Below are positions 27,289 to 36,860 of a stretch of 64,000 bases of DNA, piece after piece. Made by a program: the position numbers and the translations under genes. Every line of letters begins with the position of its first letter. The first letter of the stretch is position 1. This DNA comes from Pedobacter paludis (lineage in GTDB: Bacteria; Bacteroidota; Bacteroidia; Sphingobacteriales; Sphingobacteriaceae): contig NZ_QGNY01000004.1 in assembly GCF_003173575.1 (NCBI RefSeq), forward strand, positions 544,831-608,830. Direction: 5' to 3'. The notes below the pieces were generated by a model. The model made no database searches. It was not told where the DNA came from and saw only the letters and a program-made list of their open reading frames with translations.

Positions 27289-27943
27289 TAAAGCACAATA
27301 TTTAGAAAAAGATTCTAATTACTATCAGCATGAAAGGCATGAGATGGTTAAATACATTCCTACAAATGCCGAAAACATTTTAGAAATAGGTTGTGGAGAC
27401 GGATCATTTGGTGCCATGATCAAAGAAAATATCAAATGCACTTATTGGGGGATTGAGCCAGATTCGAGATTTATAAACTTAGCTAAAAAAAATATAGATA
27501 TCTTTGATAACGCAGTTTTCAACACTGAGTATAACCTACCCCTACAACATTTTGATTGTATTGTTTTTAATGATGTATTGGAACATCTTATAGACCCAGA
27601 GAAAATATTATTGTATTCAAAATCTTTTTTAAAAGATGATGGAATAATTGTTAGTTCCATTCCAAATCTTCGGCATGCCCCTTACTTGTATCGGCTATTT
27701 TATTTAGGAGAGTTTGAATATCAGGATGCAGGAATAATGGATCGTACACATTTAAGGTTCTTTACCAAGAAAAGTATTGTTTCGCTATATAAAAATGCTG
27801 GATATAGAATTATCCTGCATGAAGGAATTAATAAATCCGTTTCAAAAAAATTTTCATTAGTCCTCAGATTTTTAAAAATCTTTACAAATAAATTTGAAGA
27901 TACTAAATATCAACAATTTGCTACAGTTGTAAAATCGCAATGA
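27281..27943 (+). CDS. Class I SAM-dependent methyltransferase
   Basis: A 220-residue methyltransferase. It has ILEIGCGDGSFGAMI (motif I), GIEPDSRFINLAKK (motif II) and CIVFNDVLEHLIDPEKIL. The layout is that of the UbiG/Methyltransf_23 group. The ATG at 27281 is chosen over a TTG two codons upstream. It overlaps the previous gene by 8 bases and the next by 4 (ATGA). It probably modifies a sugar residue. Confidence 0.83.
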   Translation: MYNKAQYLEKDSNYYQHERHEMVKYIPTNAENILEIGCGDGSFGAMIKENIKCTYWGIEPDSRFINLAKKNIDIFDNAVFNTEYNLPLQHFDCIVFNDVLEHLIDPEKILLYSKSFLKDDGIIVSSIPNLRHAPYLYRLFYLGEFEYQDAGIMDRTHLRFFTKKSIVSLYKNAGYRIILHEGINKSVSKKFSLVLRFLKIFTNKFEDTKYQQFATVVKSQ

Positions 27944-28704
27944 TTAATATCGATATAATCATTCTTAGCTATACTAAAAACGAAAAACTGAAACAGGTTA
28001 CAGAGCAAACGATAGATACGCTCTTAAAATCTGAAGATGCTGAGCAAATTAAATTCAATATTTTGGTAATTGAATCAAATGGAGAAATTGAACCTTTTCA
28101 ATATAAAAACAGTACAACAGTATATCCAAGAGAAAAATTTGGATTTCATAAATTTCTGAATATTGGAGCAAAATTGAGTTCAAGCAATCTTATTTGCTTT
28201 TGTAATAATGATTTAATTTTTCACAGAGGCTGGGCAACTTCACTTATTAATGCAATGAATAAGGATCCTGAACTTGCCTGCCTGTGCCCCTACTGTCCTA
28301 TATTTCATGGTAATCAACAAAATAGTTTTGATGAAATTAATTATGGTTTTGTAAATGGAATAAATTTTACAGGTTGGTGTTTTATGATTAAAAGATCTAC
28401 CATTAATATAACAGGCAAATTTGACGAACATTTTAAATTTTGGTATGCCGATGATGATTATCGCCTAACTTTAAAGTGCAATCAACTCAAAAACGCAATG
28501 ATAAAATCTGCAATGGTTACGCATTTAGGTAGCGAAACTTTATCATCAGAAAAAATCTCTACAAACAACAATTTGATATTGGAAGGTTTTGCATATTATA
28601 AGTATAAATGGATTCACCACAATTTTAGTTTATACTTATACGACAAGCTAAAATATTGGCTTAAAGAAAGATATCTTAATTTTAACCAAAAAAAAGCAAC
28701 TTAA
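27940..28704 (+). CDS. Glycosyltransferase family 2-like
   Basis: A 254-residue GT-A protein. It has IDIIILSYTKNEKLKQVTEQ and LICFCNNDLIFHRGW, where NND stands in place of the common DXD, as in some rhamnosyltransferase-like GT2 proteins. FVNGINFTGWCFMIKRST and WYADDDYRL follow. The short length and the NND motif set it apart from its GT2 neighbours. Confidence 0.78.
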   Translation: MINIDIIILSYTKNEKLKQVTEQTIDTLLKSEDAEQIKFNILVIESNGEIEPFQYKNSTTVYPREKFGFHKFLNIGAKLSSSNLICFCNNDLIFHRGWATSLINAMNKDPELACLCPYCPIFHGNQQNSFDEINYGFVNGINFTGWCFMIKRSTINITGKFDEHFKFWYADDDYRLTLKCNQLKNAMIKSAMVTHLGSETLSSEKISTNNNLILEGFAYYKYKWIHHNFSLYLYDKLKYWLKERYLNFNQKKAT

Positions 28705-28706
28705 AT

Positions 28707-29582
28707 TTGCTCTCCATTGTAATTTGCTCAAAAGATAAAAACCAATTTATTAATGTTTCAAAAAACATTGAAGAAACTATTGGTATTGATTATGAAATTA
28801 TTAAAATAGACAATATCAATAATGATTTTGGAATTTGCAAGGCTTACAATGCTGGTGCTTCTTTAAGTAAATATCAGCTGCTTTGCTTTGTACATGAAGA
28901 TATTCTTGTTCATACTCAGAATTGGGGTAAAGTCATTATTAATTTTTTTAATAAAAATCAGGAGGCTGGTATACTTGGTGTTGCTGGTTCAAAATATAAA
29001 TCTATTGTACCAAGCATTTGGGCCCAAGGGCTATATAATACAGATTCGCTAAATATTATTCAGCACTATGCAGATACTGTTGCCAATATAAACTCCACCG
29101 TTAAATTTGATGAAGTAAAAACGTTGGATGGTGTTTTTTTATGTTGCACTAAAGAAATTTGGAGCAAAAATAAATTTGATGAAATTAACTTTGATAAATT
29201 CCATTTTTACGATTTAGATTTTTGTACACAGGTAGGTCAGTATAATAAAATTTATGCCACTGGCGAAATTCTTATCGAACACTTCTCTTCTGGAAATTTA
29301 AATCGGGATTGGGTAGAATACTCTGTTAAATACACGAGAAAATGGTTACACATTCTTCCATTGGGTAATCTATCTCGCAACCAACAAAAGTTAATAGAAT
29401 GGAGAAACAGAAAAATACTTTTTTTTAGAATGAACATTCTAAATTATCCATTAATTGATATACTTAAAATTTTCTTTAGCTGGAAATTTATTTCAAATTC
29501 CTCTTTGTATGATGTTATTGGTTTTGTTGTAAAGCTGTTTTTAACAAGAATAAAAATTATTAAATCAGATAAGTTTTATTGA
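28707..29582 (+). CDS. Glycosyltransferase-like protein of the Glyco_tranf_2_5 / StrF-domain type
   Basis: The 291-residue protein begins LLSIVICSKDKNQF and carries LLCFVHEDILVHTQNWG, VLGVAGSK and LDGVFLCCTKEIW. This pattern is typical of the GT2-related domain first noted in streptomycin-cluster StrF proteins. It starts at TTG (28707), three bases after the previous stop, because no ATG lies before the conserved N-terminus. It overlaps the GT10 gene as TTGA. Confidence 0.75.
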   Translation: MLSIVICSKDKNQFINVSKNIEETIGIDYEIIKIDNINNDFGICKAYNAGASLSKYQLLCFVHEDILVHTQNWGKVIINFFNKNQEAGILGVAGSKYKSIVPSIWAQGLYNTDSLNIIQHYADTVANINSTVKFDEVKTLDGVFLCCTKEIWSKNKFDEINFDKFHFYDLDFCTQVGQYNKIYATGEILIEHFSSGNLNRDWVEYSVKYTRKWLHILPLGNLSRNQQKLIEWRNRKILFFRMNILNYPLIDILKIFFSWKFISNSSLYDVIGFVVKLFLTRIKIIKSDKFY

Positions 29583-30595
29583 GAAAACAGGTTAAAATAA
29601 GATGTCAGAATGGAATTTCCTTTATCACAGCGCTAAAAGAAATATTCCCTCAATTGGTAGATCAATATCATTTTATAGAAGAGGAAAATAAGCCAGATTT
29701 TATATTATTTGGCCCTTATGGCAATGATGTTCCGAAGCCAGGCAATTACATTCGAATTGGATATTATTGTGAGAATATTAAACCAGATTTAACACTCTGT
29801 GAATGGGCATTTGGAGTTATAAGAGAAGAAGAAGTTAATAGTTACCGTTATAAAAGGATTCAATGGCATGGCTTGGATCCAAAATGCTTGATTAAAAAGG
29901 ATATAGATTTTTTGGCTAATGAGCCTGAAAAGGAAAAGGTCAAATTTTGCAATTTTTTGTATTCGACTAAAGTAGATTATCGAGAAGAATTTTTCAAACA
30001 GCTATCAAAATATAAAAAAATAGATTCTCCCGGAAAATCTATGAACAATATGCCATCAATCGACAATTTTTATAGGGGAAATACTTGGGAAAGAAAGAGA
30101 TCTTTTTTAGAGCATTATAAGTTTACAATTGCTTTTGAAAACTATATTTATGCTGGCTACCAAACTGAAAAGCTGTATGATGCAATGCAAACAAGAAGCT
30201 TACCTATTTATTTTGGAGATCCTTTTGTGAATGAGCTATTTAATAACAAAAGTTTTATAAATGCTTCTGATTATGTAAATGTTAAATCAAACTGGTTAGT
30301 CAATTTTTTGGAAAAACATTCCCAGCAAGATTTTAATGATATTCGACCAACATTTTTTAATTCACCATACTATAGAATAAAAAGAAAATTAAAAAGTTGG
30401 GGAAGAAAGTTTAAAATGCGTCTTCAATTGGATAATTTGAATTTCTCAAAATTAATAGACAGAATTATTGAAATTGATAGTAATGATGAACTATACTATC
30501 AATATATTAATGAACCTTGGTTTAAAGGCAATAAAATCCCAGATGATACTTTCAATAACAAGCGCTGGATAGAAATTTTTGAACATAAAAATTAA
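29579..30595 (+). CDS. GT10 fucosyltransferase (alpha-1,3/1,4 type)
   Basis: The 338-residue protein contains the hallmark of the GT10 family, FTIAFENYIYAGYQTEKLYD, followed by SLPIYFGDP. This is the GDP-fucose-binding and acceptor region shared with Helicobacter and animal alpha-1,3-fucosyltransferases. It starts at TTG overlapping the previous TGA. With two GT11 genes nearby, the product could carry Lewis- or H-like fucosylated motifs. Linkage and acceptor need testing. Confidence 0.9.
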   Translation: MRKQVKIRCQNGISFITALKEIFPQLVDQYHFIEEENKPDFILFGPYGNDVPKPGNYIRIGYYCENIKPDLTLCEWAFGVIREEEVNSYRYKRIQWHGLDPKCLIKKDIDFLANEPEKEKVKFCNFLYSTKVDYREEFFKQLSKYKKIDSPGKSMNNMPSIDNFYRGNTWERKRSFLEHYKFTIAFENYIYAGYQTEKLYDAMQTRSLPIYFGDPFVNELFNNKSFINASDYVNVKSNWLVNFLEKHSQQDFNDIRPTFFNSPYYRIKRKLKSWGRKFKMRLQLDNLNFSKLIDRIIEIDSNDELYYQYINEPWFKGNKIPDDTFNNKRWIEIFEHKN

Positions 30596-30598
30596 GAA

Positions 30599-31585
30599 TT
30601 GAAACCTTTAGTATCTGTGATTATGCCCGTTTATAATTCCAATCGTTTTTTGGAAGAAAGCATTCAATCTGTACTTCAACAATCTTATAAAAATATTGAA
30701 TTGATAATTGTGGATGACGGATCTACCGATGGATCTCTACAAACAGCAAAACAATTTGAGAAATTTGGAGTGAAAATTTTTTCTCAGAATAATAAAGGTG
30801 CATCATCTGCGAGAAATAAAGGCTTAAACCTAGCTAATGGAACTTATATACAGTATATTGATGCTGATGATCTTCTAGATGTAGATAAAATCAACATACA
30901 AATGCAAGTCTTGGAAAAAGAAAATACATCTATTGCGTTTGGAGATTGTATAAATTTTAAAGAGCAGATTTACTCTGATAATACGATACTGAATAGCCAT
31001 CACTGTCGCTACATTCAACCGAAAGAGAGTCCAGACAATTTTATTATAAAAATGAATGGCGGAGTTTCAAACTTACCCGCAGGTATGGTTGAAGTTCATT
31101 CTTGGCTATGTCCTAAAAGTATCATTGAGCTTGCAGGACCATGGAATGAAACCCTAACGGTTGATGATGATGGAGAATTTTTTCTTAGAGTTATACTAAA
31201 AGCAAACCATGTATATTATCTGCCTAAAAGTTTAACATATTATAGAAAGTATAGTGGTAATGCTTCTTTATCAAACAATTTTGGTAGAAAAAATTTAACA
31301 GCAAGTATAGAAAGTCTCAAATCCAAGGCAGATATTTTATTGAAAAGCAAATCTTTACTTGTTTATAAAAAAATCATGTCTGATTATTTTTGGCAATTGG
31401 CTATTCGATGCTATCCAAATGAATATGATTTGTATAAGATATGCGAAAAAGAAGCAATAAAAATTCTAGGCAGAAAAGAGTTGCCCAAATTTTATATTGG
31501 CCATAAATTTATTGATTTTTTAGCAAATAATTTAAGCTGGAAATTATCTCGAAGATTGCAATATATAAAACAAAAAATGCGCTGA
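30599..31585 (+). CDS. Glycosyltransferase family 2
   Basis: A 328-residue GT-A enzyme. It shows the classic VSVIMPVYNSNRFLEESIQS, IIVDDGSTDGSL, GASSARNKGLNLANG and YIQYIDADDLLD, where DAD is the metal site. It starts at TTG three bases after the previous stop. It is close to the standard pattern of capsular GT2 enzymes, but the sugar is unknown. Confidence 0.9.
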   Translation: MKPLVSVIMPVYNSNRFLEESIQSVLQQSYKNIELIIVDDGSTDGSLQTAKQFEKFGVKIFSQNNKGASSARNKGLNLANGTYIQYIDADDLLDVDKINIQMQVLEKENTSIAFGDCINFKEQIYSDNTILNSHHCRYIQPKESPDNFIIKMNGGVSNLPAGMVEVHSWLCPKSIIELAGPWNETLTVDDDGEFFLRVILKANHVYYLPKSLTYYRKYSGNASLSNNFGRKNLTASIESLKSKADILLKSKSLLVYKKIMSDYFWQLAIRCYPNEYDLYKICEKEAIKILGRKELPKFYIGHKFIDFLANNLSWKLSRRLQYIKQKMR

Positions 31586-31586
31586 T

Positions 31587-32291
31587 ATGATTTCTATTAT
31601 TAGTTCTACTATTTTTCCTTTTTATACAACAGAAAAACTAAATAAAAATCTTATTAGCAATGAATCAAGACTTGCCGATACAATTAATACCATCGGATCT
31701 TTAGAAAACAAAAACTTCGATTCTATTTATGTTTTCGATAATTCTATACCAAGATTAGACAATGAGATAATTGATTTATTGTATCCTGCAAAAGCTACTT
31801 CTTTTGATGTGTTGCCTTATAAAAACAAAGGTCTATCAGAGATATACCTTTTATTATTAGGGCTTAGAGACCTTCCAGACAATGAACCAATTCTAAAAAT
31901 TTCAGGACGATACCTGCTAAATGAGAATTGGGATTTTGAAGAATTGGCTGCTTACGATTTTGCAGGAAAATTTGATTTGAAAACAACAATCTCAACACGA
32001 TGCTATTATGTTAGAAATAAAAGAATTCTAGAAACGATTTTGTTAAAGGCTATCGATTATATCTACGGGTATCATTTTAAAATTGTTGGTCCAAGAAGTT
32101 TTTTGAAAGTAATCGGAAATATACTAAACACAAATGCAGAAATTAATTTTCATGAATCATCGATATCTATTGAACGAGGAATGGGAGAAGCTATAAGGGC
32201 ACTTCAATTGAAAACAAAAGAATTAAAATTATTAAATATTTCGGGCATCAGTGGTAATCCTGATGATAATAGGAAAGAAGTAAATGAGTAA
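31587..32291 (+). CDS. Uncharacterised glycan-locus protein, possibly GT-A-like
   Basis: The 234-residue protein matches no family I can name with confidence. It starts with strand-like ISIISSTIFPF, has IYVFDNSIP, then EPILKISGRYLL, an arrangement seen in some poorly described glycosyltransferase-like proteins. No clear DXD motif, signal peptide or membrane helix is visible. Its position inside the run of transferases, one base after the previous stop and overlapping the next gene by 8, argues for a role in the same glycan. Confidence 0.55.
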   Translation: MISIISSTIFPFYTTEKLNKNLISNESRLADTINTIGSLENKNFDSIYVFDNSIPRLDNEIIDLLYPAKATSFDVLPYKNKGLSEIYLLLLGLRDLPDNEPILKISGRYLLNENWDFEELAAYDFAGKFDLKTTISTRCYYVRNKRILETILLKAIDYIYGYHFKIVGPRSFLKVIGNILNTNAEINFHESSISIERGMGEAIRALQLKTKELKLLNISGISGNPDDNRKEVNE

Positions 32292-33276
32292 ACTTTATGT
32301 TTATTATGAAGAACTGGAAACTGATAGATGGTTTAAATACGATCGTTTTCCAAGATCTTTAATAAGAAGGTTTATCCGTGGCCCAAAACAAATTAGTGGA
32401 GTAGAAAGGTGGTTTGTTAATTTTTTATCAGGCTTAAAGGAAATTGGACAGGATTATGAAGTCAATAACTTCAAAATTTTAAAGAAAAATAAAGACATAA
32501 TTGCTTTAGTATTCGGCAGGCCTCATCTTTTAGAAAAACTTCCAGATCACACAAGAATTATTTATGGACCTGGTCTTCCATCTCATCCATCAGAAAATTC
32601 TTTTTGGAACAACCAAAATCTTATTCATCTAATAGCACCGTGCAGATGGATGAAAGAAATGTTCGAGCAAGATTTATCAACCAATATCCCAATTAGCGTG
32701 TGGCCAAGCGGAATAGAAACAGATAAATGGAAACCAAGTAATTATAAATTAAATAAAACAAGAGTTTTGGTTTATGATAAAATCCGTTGGGATCGCGATG
32801 AACTTGTTGCAAATTTATTGGAACCAATTCTCGATACACTTGCTGAGAGGTCGATCGAAGTTGACTACATTAAATATGGTAGTTACAAAGAAATAGATTA
32901 TCTAAAAAAACTAGATCAGGTAAGTACAATGATTTTTTTATGCGAACATGAAACTCAGGGTTTTGCGTACCTGCAAGCTCTGTCTAAAAACATACCTATT
33001 TTTGCTTGGGATAGGCAAGGTTATTGGCAAGATCCCAAATTTTTCCCGAAAACAGTACAATTCAAAGAAGTGACTTCGGTTCCTTATTGGTCGAACTTAT
33101 GTGGCGATAAATTTAAAAACATAACTGAATTCAATTTAAAAATAAATGATTTTTTAACTAACATCGAAGAAAAAAAATTTCAACCAAGAACATATATTTT
33201 AAATAATTTAACGCTCTCAAAGCAGGCGGATGACTACTTGAATATTGTCAATAAAATAATAGATTCTAAATCTTAA
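32284..33276 (+). CDS. GT-B-fold glycosyltransferase-like protein
   Basis: A 330-residue protein with SGVERWFVNFLSGLKE near the N-terminus, VWPSGIETDKW in the middle, and FLCEHETQGFAYLQALSKNIPIFAW as the likely donor site near the C-terminus. This is the GT-B plan, but the sequence is divergent. It probably adds one residue. It overlaps the previous gene by 8 bases. Confidence 0.72.
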   Translation: MSKLYVYYEELETDRWFKYDRFPRSLIRRFIRGPKQISGVERWFVNFLSGLKEIGQDYEVNNFKILKKNKDIIALVFGRPHLLEKLPDHTRIIYGPGLPSHPSENSFWNNQNLIHLIAPCRWMKEMFEQDLSTNIPISVWPSGIETDKWKPSNYKLNKTRVLVYDKIRWDRDELVANLLEPILDTLAERSIEVDYIKYGSYKEIDYLKKLDQVSTMIFLCEHETQGFAYLQALSKNIPIFAWDRQGYWQDPKFFPKTVQFKEVTSVPYWSNLCGDKFKNITEFNLKINDFLTNIEEKKFQPRTYILNNLTLSKQADDYLNIVNKIIDSKS

Positions 33277-33277
33277 A

Positions 33278-34297
33278 ATGAAGATTTTACTAATAATGGA
33301 TCCTGGCATACCCATTCCTCCGCCAACCTACGGCGGTCATGAACGTTTGATATATATGTTTGCTGAAGAATATACGAGATTAGGGCATCAAGTAAGCTTA
33401 TTGGCAGGGCCAAATTCTATTATTAGTGGTAAAGTATATTCATTTGGGTTAAATGACCTAAAGCGATCAAAGTGGCAAAAAACTAAAGAACTTTTGTTTG
33501 TCTGGAAATTTCTATTTAGAAATAAGAAAAAATTTGATCTGGTACATAATTTCGGCCGACTGGCATATCTTATCCCAATACTCAATGAATCTGTAAAAAA
33601 AATAATGACTTACGGCAGGCCAGTATCAAAAAAAGGAATAAAAACAATAACTGCACTACCTTATAAAAATCTAACATTTACAGCATGTAGCAATTATTGT
33701 GTAACAACAGGAAATGTAGCTGGTTTATGGAAAACGGTTTATAATGCAATAGATTTTTCAAAATACCAATTACGGGAAAAAGTGGCTACTGATGCACCAC
33801 TGATGTTTTTAGGGCGACTTGATAAAGTTAAGGGTGTTCATCATGCTATAAATGTTGCCATACAATCGGGGAGTAAATTGCTTATTGGAGGCAATATTCC
33901 CGATACAAAGGATAATTTAGAATATTACGAAAAAATGCTTAAACCTTTCTTTGATCAAAAACAAATTATATATCTAGGTGCCTTGAACGATTATGAAAAG
34001 AATAAATATTTAGGCATATCAAAAGCGCTACTTTTCCCAATTAATTGGGACGAGCCATTCGGAATGGTCATGATTGAAGCAATGGCTTGTGGCACCCCCG
34101 TAATTGCATATAATAGGGGTTCTGTAAAAGAAATAGTAAGTGATGCTGAAAATGGATTTATAATAAACAATGAAGATGAAATGTTGAACAGTTTGAGAAG
34201 TATCGAAAAAATAAGCAGAAAAAAGTGTAGACTGATAGCCGAACAGCGTTTTGATGTAACGAACATTGCCCAACAATATCTTTCATTAATAAAATAA
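33278..34297 (+). CDS. Glycosyltransferase family 4
   Basis: A 339-residue GT4 enzyme. It has PPTYGGHERLIYMFAEEY at the acceptor site, PLMFLGRLDKVKGVHHAI at the start of the donor domain, and WDEPFGMVMIEAMACGTPVIA with the conserved E-x7-E pattern. It begins one base after the previous stop. It resembles mannosyl- or glucosyl-type GT4 proteins. Confidence 0.88.
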   Translation: MKILLIMDPGIPIPPPTYGGHERLIYMFAEEYTRLGHQVSLLAGPNSIISGKVYSFGLNDLKRSKWQKTKELLFVWKFLFRNKKKFDLVHNFGRLAYLIPILNESVKKIMTYGRPVSKKGIKTITALPYKNLTFTACSNYCVTTGNVAGLWKTVYNAIDFSKYQLREKVATDAPLMFLGRLDKVKGVHHAINVAIQSGSKLLIGGNIPDTKDNLEYYEKMLKPFFDQKQIIYLGALNDYEKNKYLGISKALLFPINWDEPFGMVMIEAMACGTPVIAYNRGSVKEIVSDAENGFIINNEDEMLNSLRSIEKISRKKCRLIAEQRFDVTNIAQQYLSLIK

Positions 34298-34299
34298 GT

Positions 34300-35520
34300 T
34301 TGAAAAAAATCGTTTTGATCAGCTCTGGTCAGCCTTCATTAAACCCAAGACTTGTAAAAGAAGCAGATGCATTAATTGAAGCAGGTTACCAGTTGACAAT
34401 TATCTATCAATATTGGAATGAATGGGGCTCAAAACATGATGTGGAATTATTCGAAAAGAAACAATGGGAAATTTATAGAATTGGAGGCGACCCTACTGAG
34501 GGAAGATTAAGATATTGGTTTACCAGATTTCAACATAAAATTGGCCAATTTTTATATAAATCTTTTAATATTTTTTCAGATCATGCAATTGGCAGATCTA
34601 CACCACAATTGATTAGCAAAGCAAAAAGCATAAAAGCAGATTTATATATTGCACACAACTTAGCTGCTCTTCCAGCTGCTGTATTAGCAGCTAAAAAAAA
34701 CGATGCTAAATGTGGTTTTGATGCAGAGGATTTTCATAGAAATGAGGTTACCGACAACATTTTCGATTTGGATTTCAAGCTAAAAAAATATATAGAAGAT
34801 AAATACATTAAACGGCTTGATTACTTATCTACCGCAAGTCCACTTGTTGGTGAAGCTTATTCGGAGATATACCCAAAACAAGAACCAATAACCATACTAA
34901 ATGCTTTTCCGAAACAAGCAAAAAGTGGAATTAATCGAGTAGATGAGCACAAATTGAAACTATTTTGGTTTTCACAAACGATAGGCATTAATCGTGGAAT
35001 AGAAAACATCATAAAAGCACTGTCTTTGATAAATGAAATAGTTATTGAACTTCATTTATTAGGAAACCACAGTAACAACATCAAAAATTATTTTTTGGAG
35101 ATTGCTAAAAATTCTGGTTTTAATAACGATTTGATTTATTATTATACTCCTATTTCGGCCAACAAAATTTATGATTTTGCTTCCCAATTCGATGTAGGGT
35201 TAGCTGCAGAAATGACAATTCCTAAAAATCGAGATATTTGTTTAACCAATAAAATATTCACCTATGTTCAGTCTGGTTTAGCCATTTTAGCATCAAATAC
35301 TGCTGCACAAGAAAAAATAATGAATGAGTTTCCAAACATGGGAATTATTTATGATCAATTTAACATTGAACACTTCGCAAATCAGATAAGACACTTAGCA
35401 GAAAATCGGGATACACTGAAAATGTACCAAAACAACTCAAAAAATTACGGAGACAGAGTTTTAAACTGGGAAACCGAAAAAATAAAATTTCTAACCTTAA
35501 TAGCAAAACAGTTATATTAA
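34300..35520 (+). CDS. Glycosyltransferase family 4-like
   Basis: A 406-residue GT-B protein. It has VLISSGQPSLNPRLVKEAD at the N-terminus and DLYIAHNLAALPAAVLAAKK before the linker. LFWFSQTIGINRGIENII starts the donor domain. The usual EAMACG motif is replaced by a weaker LTNKIFTYVQSGLAIL, as in some divergent GT4 enzymes. It begins at TTG two bases after the previous stop. Confidence 0.8.
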   Translation: MKKIVLISSGQPSLNPRLVKEADALIEAGYQLTIIYQYWNEWGSKHDVELFEKKQWEIYRIGGDPTEGRLRYWFTRFQHKIGQFLYKSFNIFSDHAIGRSTPQLISKAKSIKADLYIAHNLAALPAAVLAAKKNDAKCGFDAEDFHRNEVTDNIFDLDFKLKKYIEDKYIKRLDYLSTASPLVGEAYSEIYPKQEPITILNAFPKQAKSGINRVDEHKLKLFWFSQTIGINRGIENIIKALSLINEIVIELHLLGNHSNNIKNYFLEIAKNSGFNNDLIYYYTPISANKIYDFASQFDVGLAAEMTIPKNRDICLTNKIFTYVQSGLAILASNTAAQEKIMNEFPNMGIIYDQFNIEHFANQIRHLAENRDTLKMYQNNSKNYGDRVLNWETEKIKFLTLIAKQLY

Positions 35521-35522
35521 AC

Positions 35523-36833
35523 TTGAAGCGCTTACTTATAATTTCTCCACACTTTCCCCCTGTAAATGCAGCGGATATGCATCGTATAAGAACTAGCCTA
35601 CCTTATTATAAGGAACTCGGTTGGGCAGTAGAAATTGTAACTGTAGATGATAGGTATGTTGATATTGTTAAGGATCCATTACTAATGGAATCAATACCAA
35701 AAAACATCCCAATTCACAAAACAAAAGCGTTATCAAAAAAGTGGACGTCAAAATTAGGGTTGGGAAGTTTAGCACTAAGATCATTTCTATACTACAGGTA
35801 TAAAGTTAATCGTATACTAACTCACAATAAATTCGACCTAATTTATTTTTCAACCACCGAATTTCCCATCTGTGCATTAGGCGCTTACTGGAAAAAAAAG
35901 TATGGTGTACCATATGTAATAGATATGCAAGACCCATGGCATACAGAATATTATAAAGACAAACCTAAAAACCAAAGACCTAAAAAATATTGGTTTTCTT
36001 ATCGCCTGCATAAATACCTCGAGCCAAAAGCCATGCAACATGTAGATGGAATAACCAGCGTTTCTGAAAGCTATATCGAAACATTGAAACAGAGGTACAT
36101 TCATTTAAACAACAAACCCACAAGAAAAATAATTTTTGGAGCATTTGATTTTGATTTGGAGATCGCTCAAAAAAATTACGATAATTTAAAAATTGGCTAC
36201 AGTGAAAAGGCAGATAAATTTAACTTGGTTTACATTGGGAGAGGTGGTTATGATATGCGAGATGCTGTTAAACTTCTTTTCGAAGCATTTAAAAAAGGAA
36301 TAAAGGAAAATCCCGAATTATTTAAGAAATTCCATTTTCATTTTGTTGGCACCAGTTATGCTTCATTAGGTAATGGAGTACAAACAATTTATCCTTATAC
36401 AAAATCAATAGGATTATCTGAATATGTTACGGAGCATACAGATAGAATTGGCTTTTACGAAACTATTAAAACTTTACAAAAAGCAGATGGCTTAGTCATT
36501 ATAGGATCCAATCAAGCTGCATATACTGCTTCTAAAGCATCAACTTATATTTTAACCCAAAAGCCTTTGTTGGCAATTTTCAATAAAAATAGCAGTGTGT
36601 ACCCATTTATTGATGATTGTAATGCTGGCCATTTAATTGCATTGGGTGATGATATAAAAAAAGCATACAACTGCCTATCTAAATACTTATCTCAAGTAAA
36701 AGACAAAATTATGCCAATAACAAATTGGCAGGCTTTTGAGCCTTACACTGCTAAATCATTAACAATTGAGCAAGTAAATTTATTTAACGAGATTGTTAAT
36801 CAAAAAAACCAATTCATTTTAAACCATATTTGA
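35523..36833 (+). CDS. Glycosyltransferase family 4-like
   Basis: A 436-residue GT-B protein. It has LLIISPHFPPVNAADMHRIR, the SPHFPP start typical of WcaI-like enzymes, then VPYVIDMQDPWHTEYY, NLVYIGRGGYDMRDAV and SKASTYILTQKPLLAIF. It begins at TTG two bases after the previous stop. The donor is unknown. Confidence 0.82.
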   Translation: MKRLLIISPHFPPVNAADMHRIRTSLPYYKELGWAVEIVTVDDRYVDIVKDPLLMESIPKNIPIHKTKALSKKWTSKLGLGSLALRSFLYYRYKVNRILTHNKFDLIYFSTTEFPICALGAYWKKKYGVPYVIDMQDPWHTEYYKDKPKNQRPKKYWFSYRLHKYLEPKAMQHVDGITSVSESYIETLKQRYIHLNNKPTRKIIFGAFDFDLEIAQKNYDNLKIGYSEKADKFNLVYIGRGGYDMRDAVKLLFEAFKKGIKENPELFKKFHFHFVGTSYASLGNGVQTIYPYTKSIGLSEYVTEHTDRIGFYETIKTLQKADGLVIIGSNQAAYTASKASTYILTQKPLLAIFNKNSSVYPFIDDCNAGHLIALGDDIKKAYNCLSKYLSQVKDKIMPITNWQAFEPYTAKSLTIEQVNLFNEIVNQKNQFILNHI

Positions 36834-36860
36834 TTTAAAATTAAACTTTAGTTTAGTCTA

